NCBI GenBank assembly: GCA_016710235.1
Contig: JADJLG010000001.1
Coordinates: forward strand, 2,531,501 to 2,595,500
DNA from: Saprospiraceae bacterium
GTDB taxonomy: Bacteria > Bacteroidota > Bacteroidia > Chitinophagales > Saprospiraceae
DNA length: 64,000 nt
Direction: 5' to 3'
Made by a program: the position numbers and the translations under genes. Under the pieces are notes generated by a model. The model saw only the letters and a list, made by a program, of their open reading frames with translations. It had not been told where the DNA came from and searched no databases. Below are positions 45,982 to 54,736 of the stretch, piece after piece (within the stretch, counting starts at the first letter, position 1; each line of letters opens with the position of its first letter).

Positions 45982-47793
45982 ATGAACACAATTACTGGGT
46001 TTATTCATAGAAATATTGGTAGGGTCAAATTACTCATTTTGGCATTTGCCTTTGCGAGTCAGACCTTGCTTGGATCTGATGGATCCTCTCAGACTATCAG
46101 AGATTCTGAAGTTTATGATATTCCTGGCTTTTATGCTATGGAAGCGCACCAAAAGGATAGTGCACTGACCTCTCAAATCATGAAAGCAAAGCTTGACCAA
46201 CCAATCAGTGAATACTGTAAACTTGTTATATACTTTGAGAAAAAATCTTGGCTTCATTTTTTAAATGAAAGACATCAGCCATTATTTGATGATTATAGTT
46301 CTGTGATAACTCTAATGGACGACGATCAACATACATTGATCGCATATATTTTATCAATTTCATCGCTTTATCTCACCTGGGGCAAGGTGCAGGGAGCATA
46401 CACTCTTGCACAGTTTGCTATCAATAAATCTCTCGAACATAAAGAATATTTGTTGCTGGTAAAGTCATATGTCAGTGCTGGCAGATCTTTCGGTTTCAAA
46501 GGTGACAAACTTGAGGCTTTCAGATTTTTATTGAAAGCAAAGGAAGTCTGTGACAAATATGATTTTAGTTCATATGAATCTGAACTTTGGTTTGAAATAG
46601 GAGAGTACTATCAAATTTTAAATGCGAATTATAAAAGTTACGATGCATTCTTTAATGCCGAAAGGAGTATCAAAAAGATGAATAAAGTCGATACTTCTCT
46701 CTTGTATAAGTATAGCGTATCAAAGATGCAAGTATTGCACAATATTGACACAGCCCAATTTGATGAAAAAGAGATCCTTAATATTTTAATTTGGGCGCGA
46801 GCCAAAATGGATATAGATCTTGAGGACAAAGCTTCAGCAACCCTTCGTCAAGTATATATCGAAAACTCTGATTTAAAAAAAATAAAGATGTACTATGAGT
46901 TGTATGCTCCACGAGAGCTAGATCTACTTAAGAAAACGGATTGCTATTTGTATAATAAAATAAAATCTTATATATCCGAGGCTGATCATCATCTGGATTC
47001 TGCGGAATATTATAATCTTCTGGCTGAGAAATTTCTTATTGATAAGTCTCAATCTTACTATGCATTTAACTTTTATTGGAGATTGGGTCAATTTTATCAG
47101 CGCACAAACCAAGTGACAAAAAGTATTGCAGCATTTGAGAAAGCTATTCTTAAGTCTAAAGGACTAGATGTATTACCTCGCGTGATAAATGTGACTATAG
47201 AATTGTGTACACAGTACAAAAATATAGGAGATTACAAAAATGCATTGAAATATAATCAACTTCAAATGATGTATAAAGATTCGTTGCAATCAATCGCAAA
47301 TTCTGAGCAAATGTTTAATCTGAAATTGAGTAATGAAGAAAAAATAAGACAAAATGAGTTGGATAATTTAGCAAGAATCAATGAACGTAGATTCAATCTC
47401 CAATATATGGGGATCATTATAGTTCTTACTTTGGCATTTTTGGCAATAATACTAATGGGAACTTATAAATGGCCGGAATGGACGATACGACTTTCAGGAT
47501 TTGTTGCATTTATCATGCTTTTTGAATTTATTATTTTAATTCTTGATCAGAAAATTCACCATCTTGCTCATGGAGAACCTTGGAAAATGCTAGCCATCAA
47601 GATTGGAATCATATCGTTCTTGCTTCCATTTCATCATTGGATAGAATATAAGGTGATGAATTATTTGATCAGTCATAAAATGCTCCGATTCACAAGACCG
47701 TCTTTTTATAGAATTTTTGGGAATTTCAAAACCTGGTTTACTCATAGTGCTATTGAAGAAAAGTCTAATACAGTTCAGGAAAAGAGGATTTAG
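45982..47793 (+). CDS. TPR-repeat protein with C-terminal membrane segments, no output domain
   Basis: A 603-residue protein. An N-terminal signal peptide (VKLLILAFAFASQTLLGSDG) is followed by TPR-type helices over residues about 120-450 (AYTLAQFAINKSLEHKEYLL, SIAAFEKAILKSKGLDVLPR, DYKNALKYNQLQMMYKDSLQ). Three hydrophobic segments lie near residues 474-493, 503-523 and 536-556. The C-terminal tail is about 45 residues. This resembles Bacteroidota periplasmic-TPR sensors, but it ends without histidine kinase, LuxR/HTH or LytTR domain. A membrane sensor or scaffold is possible; the function is unknown. Confidence 0.75.
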   Translation: MNTITGFIHRNIGRVKLLILAFAFASQTLLGSDGSSQTIRDSEVYDIPGFYAMEAHQKDSALTSQIMKAKLDQPISEYCKLVIYFEKKSWLHFLNERHQPLFDDYSSVITLMDDDQHTLIAYILSISSLYLTWGKVQGAYTLAQFAINKSLEHKEYLLLVKSYVSAGRSFGFKGDKLEAFRFLLKAKEVCDKYDFSSYESELWFEIGEYYQILNANYKSYDAFFNAERSIKKMNKVDTSLLYKYSVSKMQVLHNIDTAQFDEKEILNILIWARAKMDIDLEDKASATLRQVYIENSDLKKIKMYYELYAPRELDLLKKTDCYLYNKIKSYISEADHHLDSAEYYNLLAEKFLIDKSQSYYAFNFYWRLGQFYQRTNQVTKSIAAFEKAILKSKGLDVLPRVINVTIELCTQYKNIGDYKNALKYNQLQMMYKDSLQSIANSEQMFNLKLSNEEKIRQNELDNLARINERRFNLQYMGIIIVLTLAFLAIILMGTYKWPEWTIRLSGFVAFIMLFEFIILILDQKIHHLAHGEPWKMLAIKIGIISFLLPFHHWIEYKVMNYLISHKMLRFTRPSFYRIFGNFKTWFTHSAIEEKSNTVQEKRI

Positions 47794-47887
47794 CCAATTT
47801 GTTTTTAAAACCATTTTATTGATGCTAATGAACAGTCAAAATGAGAATTCAGCAATGACATTTTAAGCCTTTGGAGTTGACATTTTC

Positions 47888-47918
47888 TTGATTGCCAATC
47901 GGTTTCTTAGTATATTTA
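47888..47918 (+). promoter_or_regulatory. Putative promoter of the acyl-CoA dehydrogenase gene
   Basis: TTG at 47888-47890 and TATATTTA at 47911-47918 are 20 bases apart, matching Bacteroidota spacing with one mismatch in the -7 box. The ATG at 47960 lies about 40 bases on. Confidence 0.35.
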
Positions 47919-47959
47919 AACAAATCGCACTAACTTTCATTTTATTAGAAACATTCGAC

Positions 47960-49729
47960 ATGGCATCATTATTAAAGGGTGGGGAGTTCCTGATTAAGGA
48001 CACCGATATTGAGTCTAATTTTATTCCTGAGGATCTTTCAGAAGATCAACTTATGATCAGAGATTCCGTTAGAGAGTTTATAGAAACCGAAGTTTGGAAG
48101 TATGGTAACGAACTTGATCATCAGGTAGAACTCCTGAATAAAGCTGGAGAATTGGGACTACTGGGCGCACACATACCTGAAGAGTATGGTGGGGCACCCT
48201 TGGATACCCATAGTAATACGCTTATTTCTGAGGAGTTGGGTAGGGGGAATGGATCATTCAGCACCTCCTTAGCTGCACATACCGGAATAGGGATGTTGCC
48301 TTTATTTTATTTTGGTACGGAAGAACTAAAGAAGAAATTTTTGCCAGGCCTGGCTGCCGGGACTTTGAAAGCTGCATATTGTTTGACTGAACCGGGATCC
48401 GGTAGTGATGCCTTAGCTGCCAAAACTCGCGCTGATCTTAGTCAAGACGGTAATTATTATATTCTGAATGGACAGAAAATGTGGATCAGCAATGCCGGTT
48501 TCGCAGATGTATTTACAGTTTTTGCCCAAATTGATGGGAACAAGTTTACCGGATTTTTAGTAGAGAAAGGCACAGCGGGGTTAAGCTTAGGAACGGAAGA
48601 ACATAAAATGGGCATCAAAGGATCTTCTACCAGGCAGGTGTTTTTTGAGAATGTGCAAGTACCGGTGGGCAACGTGCTAGGTGAGGTCGGAAAAGGGCAT
48701 TTAATTGCATTTAATGTTTTGAATGTAGGAAGATATAAACTCGGTGTCATGTCGATGGGAGGATGTAAAATGTGCTTGACCCTGGGTGTAAGATATGCCA
48801 ATGAACGTGTTCAATTCCAACAAGCCATATCTGGTTTTGGTGCGATACAATACAAATTAGCCGAAATGGCGATCCGAACGTATGCCCTGGAGAGCACGGT
48901 ATACCGAGTTTCCGATCTTATGGATGATCACAAGACAGTTCTATTGAATTCAGGTAGCAGTTACGGTGCAGCCATGTTGGAAGCATCAGAAGAGTATGCT
49001 GTCGAATGTGCCATAATTAAGATTTATGGGTCTGAGGTACTGGATTACGTTGTGGATGAATTGGTGCAGATTTACGGAGGCAATGGTTTTAGTGAGGAAT
49101 TTCCCATTTCCAGAATTTATCGGGATGCCAGAATCAATAGAATTTACGAGGGTACCAATGAAATCAATCGGATGCTGATTATTAACATGATTTTGCGAAG
49201 AACTTTAAAAGGGAAACTAGATCTGGTTGGGCCTGCGTGGGATGTTCAGAAGGAATTGACGAGCCTGCCGGATATGAGTCAACCGGAGGGTCGCTATGGC
49301 AAGGAAATTCGATCAGCAAAGGATTTTAAAAAGATGACTCTTATGGTAGCCGGGGCTGCTGTGAAATACCAGATGGATGGAAAACATGAACTTAAAGATC
49401 AACAAGAATTGCTGATGAATGTCGCAGATATGATGATTGACCTTTACAATGCAGAGTCTGTGTTATTGAGACTTCAAAAGCTTTCTTCAAGGAAAACAGA
49501 GGAAGAAATGTCCATTTATGAAGCAATCATGAAGGTTTTCTTTTGGGATGCTCAGAGCAGATTGGTCAAAAACGCTCAAGATGCACTAGCTTCTTTTGCT
49601 ACAGGTGATGAACTTAAAATAATGCTCATGGGTGTGAAACGATTTGCGAGGTATGAGCCGGTCAATGTGAAAGAATTAAGAAGGTCTATTGCAGGTAAAA
49701 TGATTGCTGCGAATGAATATTGTTTTTAG
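47960..49729 (+). CDS. Acyl-CoA dehydrogenase with extended C-terminal domain
   Basis: A 589-residue protein from the ATG at 47960. An upstream TTG at 47888 would add 24 residues that fit the family poorly and overlap a promoter-like sequence. FAD and substrate motifs are clear: YCLTEPGSGSDALAAKTRAD, WISNAGFADVFTVFAQID, and IYRDARINRIYEGTNEINRM. The catalytic Glu is probably in YEGTNEIN or the equivalent segment. About 190 extra C-terminal residues place it with the VLCAD/ACAD9-like long form. It should catalyse the first step of fatty-acid beta-oxidation, passing electrons to ETF. It is apparently monocistronic. Confidence 0.93.
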   Translation: MASLLKGGEFLIKDTDIESNFIPEDLSEDQLMIRDSVREFIETEVWKYGNELDHQVELLNKAGELGLLGAHIPEEYGGAPLDTHSNTLISEELGRGNGSFSTSLAAHTGIGMLPLFYFGTEELKKKFLPGLAAGTLKAAYCLTEPGSGSDALAAKTRADLSQDGNYYILNGQKMWISNAGFADVFTVFAQIDGNKFTGFLVEKGTAGLSLGTEEHKMGIKGSSTRQVFFENVQVPVGNVLGEVGKGHLIAFNVLNVGRYKLGVMSMGGCKMCLTLGVRYANERVQFQQAISGFGAIQYKLAEMAIRTYALESTVYRVSDLMDDHKTVLLNSGSSYGAAMLEASEEYAVECAIIKIYGSEVLDYVVDELVQIYGGNGFSEEFPISRIYRDARINRIYEGTNEINRMLIINMILRRTLKGKLDLVGPAWDVQKELTSLPDMSQPEGRYGKEIRSAKDFKKMTLMVAGAAVKYQMDGKHELKDQQELLMNVADMMIDLYNAESVLLRLQKLSSRKTEEEMSIYEAIMKVFFWDAQSRLVKNAQDALASFATGDELKIMLMGVKRFARYEPVNVKELRRSIAGKMIAANEYCF

Positions 49730-50246
49730 TTATTAAATGAGCGTATTCATCCATTGTGGTTTAACCTTAGGGTTTTACCTTGGAAATTGATTATGATCGA
49801 AATTGACTCCAAATGAAGGACAATGGACCGTGCATAATCCATGAGAATTGATTTTATATGATTGTTTAGTTACAGCCGCAATCGTTCCTTGAATATTGAT
49901 CCAAATGTAATTTTGAAAAAAGATAAGTTTACTCCCTTAATAGTTATCGCGATCCTCGGTAGAGTAAGGATCAAGTCCCTCATTTTTGGGTGAACGATTT
50001 TACTCAACTATTGCTTTTTAAAATCATTTGGTCAAATCAGATTCCTTGATTTTATTTCCCATTAGATTCTCACAGGGAATCACCAAAGCAGATTCCAGTG
50101 TCAATTTGAAATTAGTGTTTTGAATACTCCAGTTAGTTAGTTTTTCCGGAATCGAATTTATGCGTGAAATTCCTTTCTTACAAACTATAATATATTTAAG
50201 GTACAAATTTTTGAATGGTGGAGAGCTAGTACCCGAAAATTCAGAA
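49730..50246. other. Spacer with no supported gene
   Basis: A 517-base stretch between convergent genes. A 60-codon frame on the minus strand (50024-50206) has no signal, domain or neighbour support. A six-base inverted repeat GATCCT/AGGATC lies at 49951-49972, not followed by a T-run. I see nothing else. Confidence 0.4.
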
Positions 50247-51056
50247 TTAAACCTGTTCAGTTTTGTCTTTGTTTTTTGTTTTGAGAATGGCTTGTGCCTG
50301 CAATGGCCAGGATTCGATTAAATTCTGGTCTACGTCCTCGAAAAGTACAAACCAATTTCTCATTTCTTTTTGGGAAATTTCTGCAATTTGTTCAAAACTG
50401 CGAATTCCTGAGGACACTAGTTTCTCTTTTACATTTTCATCAATGCCTACAATCCAGACAAGCGGATCAGTTGGAGCAGCATGAGCCAAGCTCAGTTTTG
50501 TAAAAGTCTCTTCGCCGATAACTTGTTGAAGGATCAACATATGTTGATTGAGCAAGGATCTCATTTCCGAGACGAGCTCAGGATCTGAATGTTGTTGGGT
50601 CTGCGCAAGTGTTTTGATCTGCTGTGACAAACTTTCCAATTTTTCATCTAGTAGTTGAATTGACTCTGAAAATTTTGGTAATGATTTGTCCGTCGTTTGT
50701 TGAGTATTGCCCATTTGGTCAAATTCACGTCTTAACTGGAGATACTTATGCTCTATTGATTCATATTTGGACTTCCAGTCTTCATAAGCGACCCTAAAAG
50801 TTTTCTCCTGAGATTGTAACTGCTCGAATTTGTCGCTCAGGTCCAATTTTTCTTTCCTTACCTGATCGAATTGCAGTTTCACTGCTTCTTTATCAAGGGC
50901 TAATTGCTCAGCATTCCTTTTGTATTTTTGGACATAACTTACGCACGCAGCAATGGTAGCTATGACCAAAACAGCAAAGAAAATCAATAAAAAGCCGTAC
51001 CAAAGTGGCATGAAAGTGTGGTTTGTTACAAAAGTAAGGAAATAATTAAACAGCAC
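50247..51056 (-). CDS. Membrane-anchored coiled-coil protein with helix-hairpin-helix-like tail
   Basis: A 269-residue protein. Residues about 15-42 are one transmembrane segment (WYGFLLIFFAVLVIATIAAC). Residues about 45-190 are coiled coil rich in E, K, Q and L. The tail (IVGIDENVKEKLVSSGIRSF, then EQIAEISQKEM and ESWPLQAQAIL) matches the helix-hairpin-helix module often seen at the ends of Bacteroidota proteins (IxGIGPKIxxLLxxxGIxTFxQLA..WPxQA). The function is unknown; binding of DNA or another protein near the membrane is possible. The gene stands alone. Confidence 0.72.
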   Translation of the reverse strand: MLFNYFLTFVTNHTFMPLWYGFLLIFFAVLVIATIAACVSYVQKYKRNAEQLALDKEAVKLQFDQVRKEKLDLSDKFEQLQSQEKTFRVAYEDWKSKYESIEHKYLQLRREFDQMGNTQQTTDKSLPKFSESIQLLDEKLESLSQQIKTLAQTQQHSDPELVSEMRSLLNQHMLILQQVIGEETFTKLSLAHAAPTDPLVWIVGIDENVKEKLVSSGIRSFEQIAEISQKEMRNWFVLFEDVDQNLIESWPLQAQAILKTKNKDKTEQV

Positions 51057-51121
51057 ATGAAATTTATATATAATAATTTTTCATGTACTGTAAAACTTTG
51101 AGTACAAGCTCTATTTAAAAA

Positions 51122-51520
51122 TTAAGCGTGAGGTGGATATTCCTTGTCGTAGGCATATTTCAAGACATCAAAAGTAGTGACGATGCCTACCAATTCACCA
51201 TTTTCAATAACAGGTATAGCGTGAAACAAATGCTCCATAAATACTTCAGCAGCTGTTCCAATTTTATCTGAAGGTTCTATGTATGCCACTTTGGGAGTCA
51301 TGACATCTTTGGCAGTAACTTTACTCAAATCTTGTTGCTCCTTGCATTTTTTGAAAATATCATTCATTGAAAGCATGCCCTTCAATTGTCTGTCTTCGGT
51401 GACCGGAACGTGTTGTATTTTCTTGCTGATCATGATTTCTTTGATGTCATGCAAATTGTCATTTGGATTCACTGTGATCAAATTGCTCGTCATGATTTGG
51501 CTTACCTTTTCGTTCATCAT
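51122..51520 (-). CDS. Tandem CBS-domain protein
   Basis: A 132-residue protein made of two CBS domains: VSQIMTSNLITVNPNDNLHD with KIQHVPVTEDRQLKGMLSMN, then AKDVMTPKVAYIEPSDKIG with LFHAIPVIENGELVGIVTTF. Such pairs bind adenine nucleotides such as AMP or ATP and act as energy sensors. There is no attached enzyme domain. The partner is unknown, and it lies upstream of hutU on the other side of a short gap, on the same strand order. Family call is firm. Confidence 0.9.
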   Translation of the reverse strand: MMNEKVSQIMTSNLITVNPNDNLHDIKEIMISKKIQHVPVTEDRQLKGMLSMNDIFKKCKEQQDLSKVTAKDVMTPKVAYIEPSDKIGTAAEVFMEHLFHAIPVIENGELVGIVTTFDVLKYAYDKEYPPHA

Positions 51521-51585
51521 AATTGGACTCGATTTTGATTGTATGATATAAGTTTAATTGTTCTCACAAATGTAGCTTTCTTTTG

Positions 51586-53625
51586 TCAAAATATATTTTT
51601 TGTAAGCTCATTTTCTACAATATTGGGCAGGGTAACCTCGAGGTCTGGGAAATTGTCCATGGCAAGTTGTATGGTTTGAATCGCTCCCGGATTTCTTGCC
51701 CATGCTCTTCGGGCGATACCATTGTTTACATCCCAAAACAGCATTTGCTCGATACGCACTTTGCTTTCTTCAGTTCCATCAATCAACATGCCAAATCCCC
51801 CATTGATGACATCACCCCAACCGACGCCGCCTCCATTGTGCAGGGATACCCAACTAGCCCCTCGGAAAGCATCTCCAATGACGTTGTGGACAGCCATATC
51901 AGCTGTAAAGCGGGATCCGTCATAGATATTTGAAGTCTCCCGGAACGGGGAGTCGGTACCGGAAACATCATGATGATCTCTTCCGAGAACTACCGGACCT
52001 ATTTTGCCTTGAGCTATAGCCTCATTAAATGCCAGAGAAATCTGTATTCTTCCTTCAGCATCGGCATAGAGAATCCTTGATTTTGATCCTACCACCGGAA
52101 GTTGTTCCCCTGCGCTCCTGATCCATCTGATATTATCTTGATATTGTTGTCTTCTGTTGCCCTCCGAATTCTGTTCCAAACGCATTAAAGTTTCAGCAGC
52201 GATTTGATCGCTGAGACGTAAATCCTCCAGAGAACCTGAGGTGCAAACCCATCTGAATGGACCGAAGCCATAATCGAAGCAAAGGGGACCCATGATATCT
52301 TCCACATATGATGGATAGCGGAAGCCGGAAGGCCGTGAGTCGTCGATAATATCTGCGTCTGAGAGAGCGGCTTCTTTCAGAAATGCATTGCCATAGTCCC
52401 AAAAATACATTCCCTGTTGATGCAAAATATTGACAGCATCGACATGTCTCCTCAAAGTTTTTCTGACTTCTTCCATGAACTTGTTTTTGTCCGAAGCAAG
52501 AAGTTCTTTCGCTTCCACAAAGCTCAAACCACCTGGACAATAGCCAAGGTCATCTATATTGTGAAGGGAAGTCTGATCTGAACCCAAATGAACGCTTATT
52601 TTATGGCGAGCTGCATATTCCCAAAGGTCAACCACATTGCCGGCATAGACCAGACAAATGCCTTGATCACCGATGTAAGTTTGAGCTTTTTCGAAAATAA
52701 CCGGGAGCTCATGGTATACATGTGCTGCATCAATATAATTGTCTTGTATTCGCTGGTGAATGGCATCCGGATCAACTTCTGCAATGATGCAAGTGGCGCC
52801 TGTGATTACGGCTGCAAGTGACTGTGCGCCGGACATCCCTCCTAATCCGGAAGTGATAAACAATTTGCCCCTTAGATCTGAGTTGCCGAAGTTCATCCTA
52901 CCTGCATTGAGTAAGGTGATCGTGGTACCGTGAACGATGCCTTGTGGTCCAATATACATAAATGAACCCGCAGTCATCTGTCCGTATTGAGTTACACCCA
53001 ATGCGTTGAATTTGTTCCAGTCTTCCTTGGTAGAATAGTTTGGAATCATCATACCGTTCGTTACAACTACACGCGGAGCAAATGAAGTTGACGGAAACAA
53101 TCCCAAGGAATGTCCTGAATACAATACCAAGGTTTGTTTCAGGCTCATTCGACTCAGGTAATTCATACAAAGTCTATATTGAGCCCAGTTTTGAAACACC
53201 GCACCATTACCTCCGTAAGTGATCAATTCCTGAGGATATTTTGCTACGAGCGGGTCCAGATTGTTTTGGATCATAAGCATGATTGCAGCAGCGGGCTTAC
53301 AAACACAAGGGTATTGTTCTATCGGCCTTGCCCTCATTTCATAGTCGGGAAGAAATCGATACATGTATATTCTTCCGTATTGCTTCAGCTCATGAGCAAA
53401 TTCATCTATCAAGATATGGTGCCATTTCGAAGGGAAATACCGGAGTGCATTCCGGACAGCAAGATGTTTATCATCCTTAGACAATCCATAAATATTGCGC
53501 TTAGGAGCATGGGGTAGCTGAGGATCCGGTATTCTGCTTTCAGGAAGGTTTAGTGGTAAAAATTCCTTGACAAGTTCTTGAAATTGATGAAGAGACGACA
53601 TAAGTTCATTTGAAATGAATCCCAA
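51586..53625 (-). CDS. hutU: Urocanate hydratase (long form)
   Basis: A 679-residue protein. Family marks include LITYGGNGAVFQNWAQYRLC, YSGHSLGLFPS, FITSGLGGMSGAQSLAAVI (NAD-binding), CLVYAGNVVDLWEY, and the catalytic-region FGPFRWVCTSGSLEDL. It converts urocanate to imidazolonepropionate, the second step of histidine breakdown, using NAD+ as an electrophile. It is longer than the roughly 555-residue proteobacterial form, as usual in Bacteroidota. No hutH, hutI or hutG lies beside it, so the pathway genes are elsewhere or absent. Confidence 0.95.
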   Translation of the reverse strand: MGFISNELMSSLHQFQELVKEFLPLNLPESRIPDPQLPHAPKRNIYGLSKDDKHLAVRNALRYFPSKWHHILIDEFAHELKQYGRIYMYRFLPDYEMRARPIEQYPCVCKPAAAIMLMIQNNLDPLVAKYPQELITYGGNGAVFQNWAQYRLCMNYLSRMSLKQTLVLYSGHSLGLFPSTSFAPRVVVTNGMMIPNYSTKEDWNKFNALGVTQYGQMTAGSFMYIGPQGIVHGTTITLLNAGRMNFGNSDLRGKLFITSGLGGMSGAQSLAAVITGATCIIAEVDPDAIHQRIQDNYIDAAHVYHELPVIFEKAQTYIGDQGICLVYAGNVVDLWEYAARHKISVHLGSDQTSLHNIDDLGYCPGGLSFVEAKELLASDKNKFMEEVRKTLRRHVDAVNILHQQGMYFWDYGNAFLKEAALSDADIIDDSRPSGFRYPSYVEDIMGPLCFDYGFGPFRWVCTSGSLEDLRLSDQIAAETLMRLEQNSEGNRRQQYQDNIRWIRSAGEQLPVVGSKSRILYADAEGRIQISLAFNEAIAQGKIGPVVLGRDHHDVSGTDSPFRETSNIYDGSRFTADMAVHNVIGDAFRGASWVSLHNGGGVGWGDVINGGFGMLIDGTEESKVRIEQMLFWDVNNGIARRAWARNPGAIQTIQLAMDNFPDLEVTLPNIVENELTKNIF

Positions 53626-53812
53626 AGATCACAATTTACATGCAATGTAATGGATCATGTAGACTCAAATTCGCTTTGGGAAAGCAAGATTGCATTTTTG
53701 GGTTGAATGAATTCGTTTGGTACTTTCTAGCTTGCCTCGACTTTAAGATTTATGATGATAACGATGATGTTATTCATAAGTTATGCAGAATGACAACTTT
53801 GAGGATTTTAAT

Positions 53813-53846
53813 AAAAAAGACCGGAATGTACCCGGTCTTTTTTATT
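53813..53846 (-). terminator. Bidirectional-looking terminator between DUF1761 and hutU
   Basis: AAAAAAGACCGG at 53813-53824 pairs with CCGGTCTTTTTT at 53832-53843. A-runs on one side and T-runs on the other allow action on either strand; the DUF1761 transcript reaches it first on the minus strand. The rest of the 300-base spacer holds no supported gene. Confidence 0.85.
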
Positions 53847-53925
53847 GTGAGCTTGTCTGGAGGATTGATCAGACCTTCAAATCGATCTTTTCAATCATGA
53901 CATGTGAGATTGATCTACAGCACGT

Positions 53926-54360
53926 TTATTTCTTTTGCCAAGCCCCTAATATTGCCCCGATTACAGTAAATACAACCAAGGCATAAGAGCCATTGACCAT
54001 ACTGAGCGTATTCGAATTTGCGGCAAACAAATTGCCAATGAATACTTGGATGCAACTGATCAAACCGATGATGAATCCGATCGTGGCTCCCGAAACAAGG
54101 TTGTTAGCATTGCTTTTGTTGATTAACCAATTGATCAGCAATGCGTACACGATCATCGCGACGGTGTTGAGAATCATAGGAGTTGCTGACATTGGAATTT
54201 CAACTCCGTTTTTCAACATTTTGGAGTGGTCATCTGTCATGGTGATTCCGTTTCCTGCCATCCACGGCGCTTGAAATAGAGCACCGTACCATAGGAAACC
54301 GATACCCATACAGGCAATAACACAGGCAACTATTGCCATCCAATTTACTTTGTAGTTCAT
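53926..54360 (-). CDS. DUF1761-type small membrane protein
   Basis: A 144-residue protein with about four membrane segments (VNWMAIVACVIACMGIGFLW, ILNTVAMIVYALLINWLINK, VSGATIGFIIGLISCIQVFI, GSYALVVFTVIGAILGAWQK). The opening with WYGALFQAPWM between the first two segments fits the DUF1761 pattern. The function is unknown. It is monocistronic, ending at the hairpin around 53830. Confidence 0.8.
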   Translation of the reverse strand: MNYKVNWMAIVACVIACMGIGFLWYGALFQAPWMAGNGITMTDDHSKMLKNGVEIPMSATPMILNTVAMIVYALLINWLINKSNANNLVSGATIGFIIGLISCIQVFIGNLFAANSNTLSMVNGSYALVVFTVIGAILGAWQKK

Positions 54361-54736
54361 AATAATTGATTTTGTTTAAAGATGCTTAAAGTTATGAATA
54401 ATTTGCCAGTATGTCTTTTAATAGAAATAAAAATATGATAAATTGAAATAATATAATAATATAAAAATACCTTGTGATCTTTTAAGTAGTAGTTTGCCAG
54501 CTACTGCGGTCCGACACTACAATCAACACCATTAAAATTGGAATGGGTATAAGTTGGAATGTTAAACATAATCATATGATTCTTCAAAAACAGAAAACAT
54601 TCCCAATAGTAATTTTTAAATCCACTGTGGCAGCAAAGTTTAAAATCAGAACCAGAGTCAAGAATATAAAAGCGATTTTGCACTGCATCGGAGGTCGGTG
54701 TTATTACAATGTACTCCTCTGGGATATTTGATAAGA
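54361..54736. other. Spacer with a possible gene remnant
   Basis: On the minus strand a frame runs from inside the end of the gliding-domain gene to 54501. It encodes VQNRFYILDSGSDFKLCCHS and YTHSNFNGVDCSVGPQ but has no ATG and no recognised family; GTG 54683 is the best start. It may be a tiny gene, a decayed fragment or chance. The rest of the spacer is AT-rich with no clear signal. Confidence 0.3.

Noticed and set aside
47888..47959. 24-residue extension of acyl-CoA dehydrogenase from a TTG start
   Set aside because: It overlaps a promoter-like pair and is not part of the family N-terminus.
50024..50206. 60-codon minus-strand frame in the spacer before the HHH/coiled-coil gene
   Set aside because: No domain, signal or neighbour support; length is within chance.
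53640..53900. 86-codon plus-strand frame between hutU and DUF1761
   Set aside because: It runs straight through the perfect hairpin terminator at 53813-53846 and has no recognisable content.
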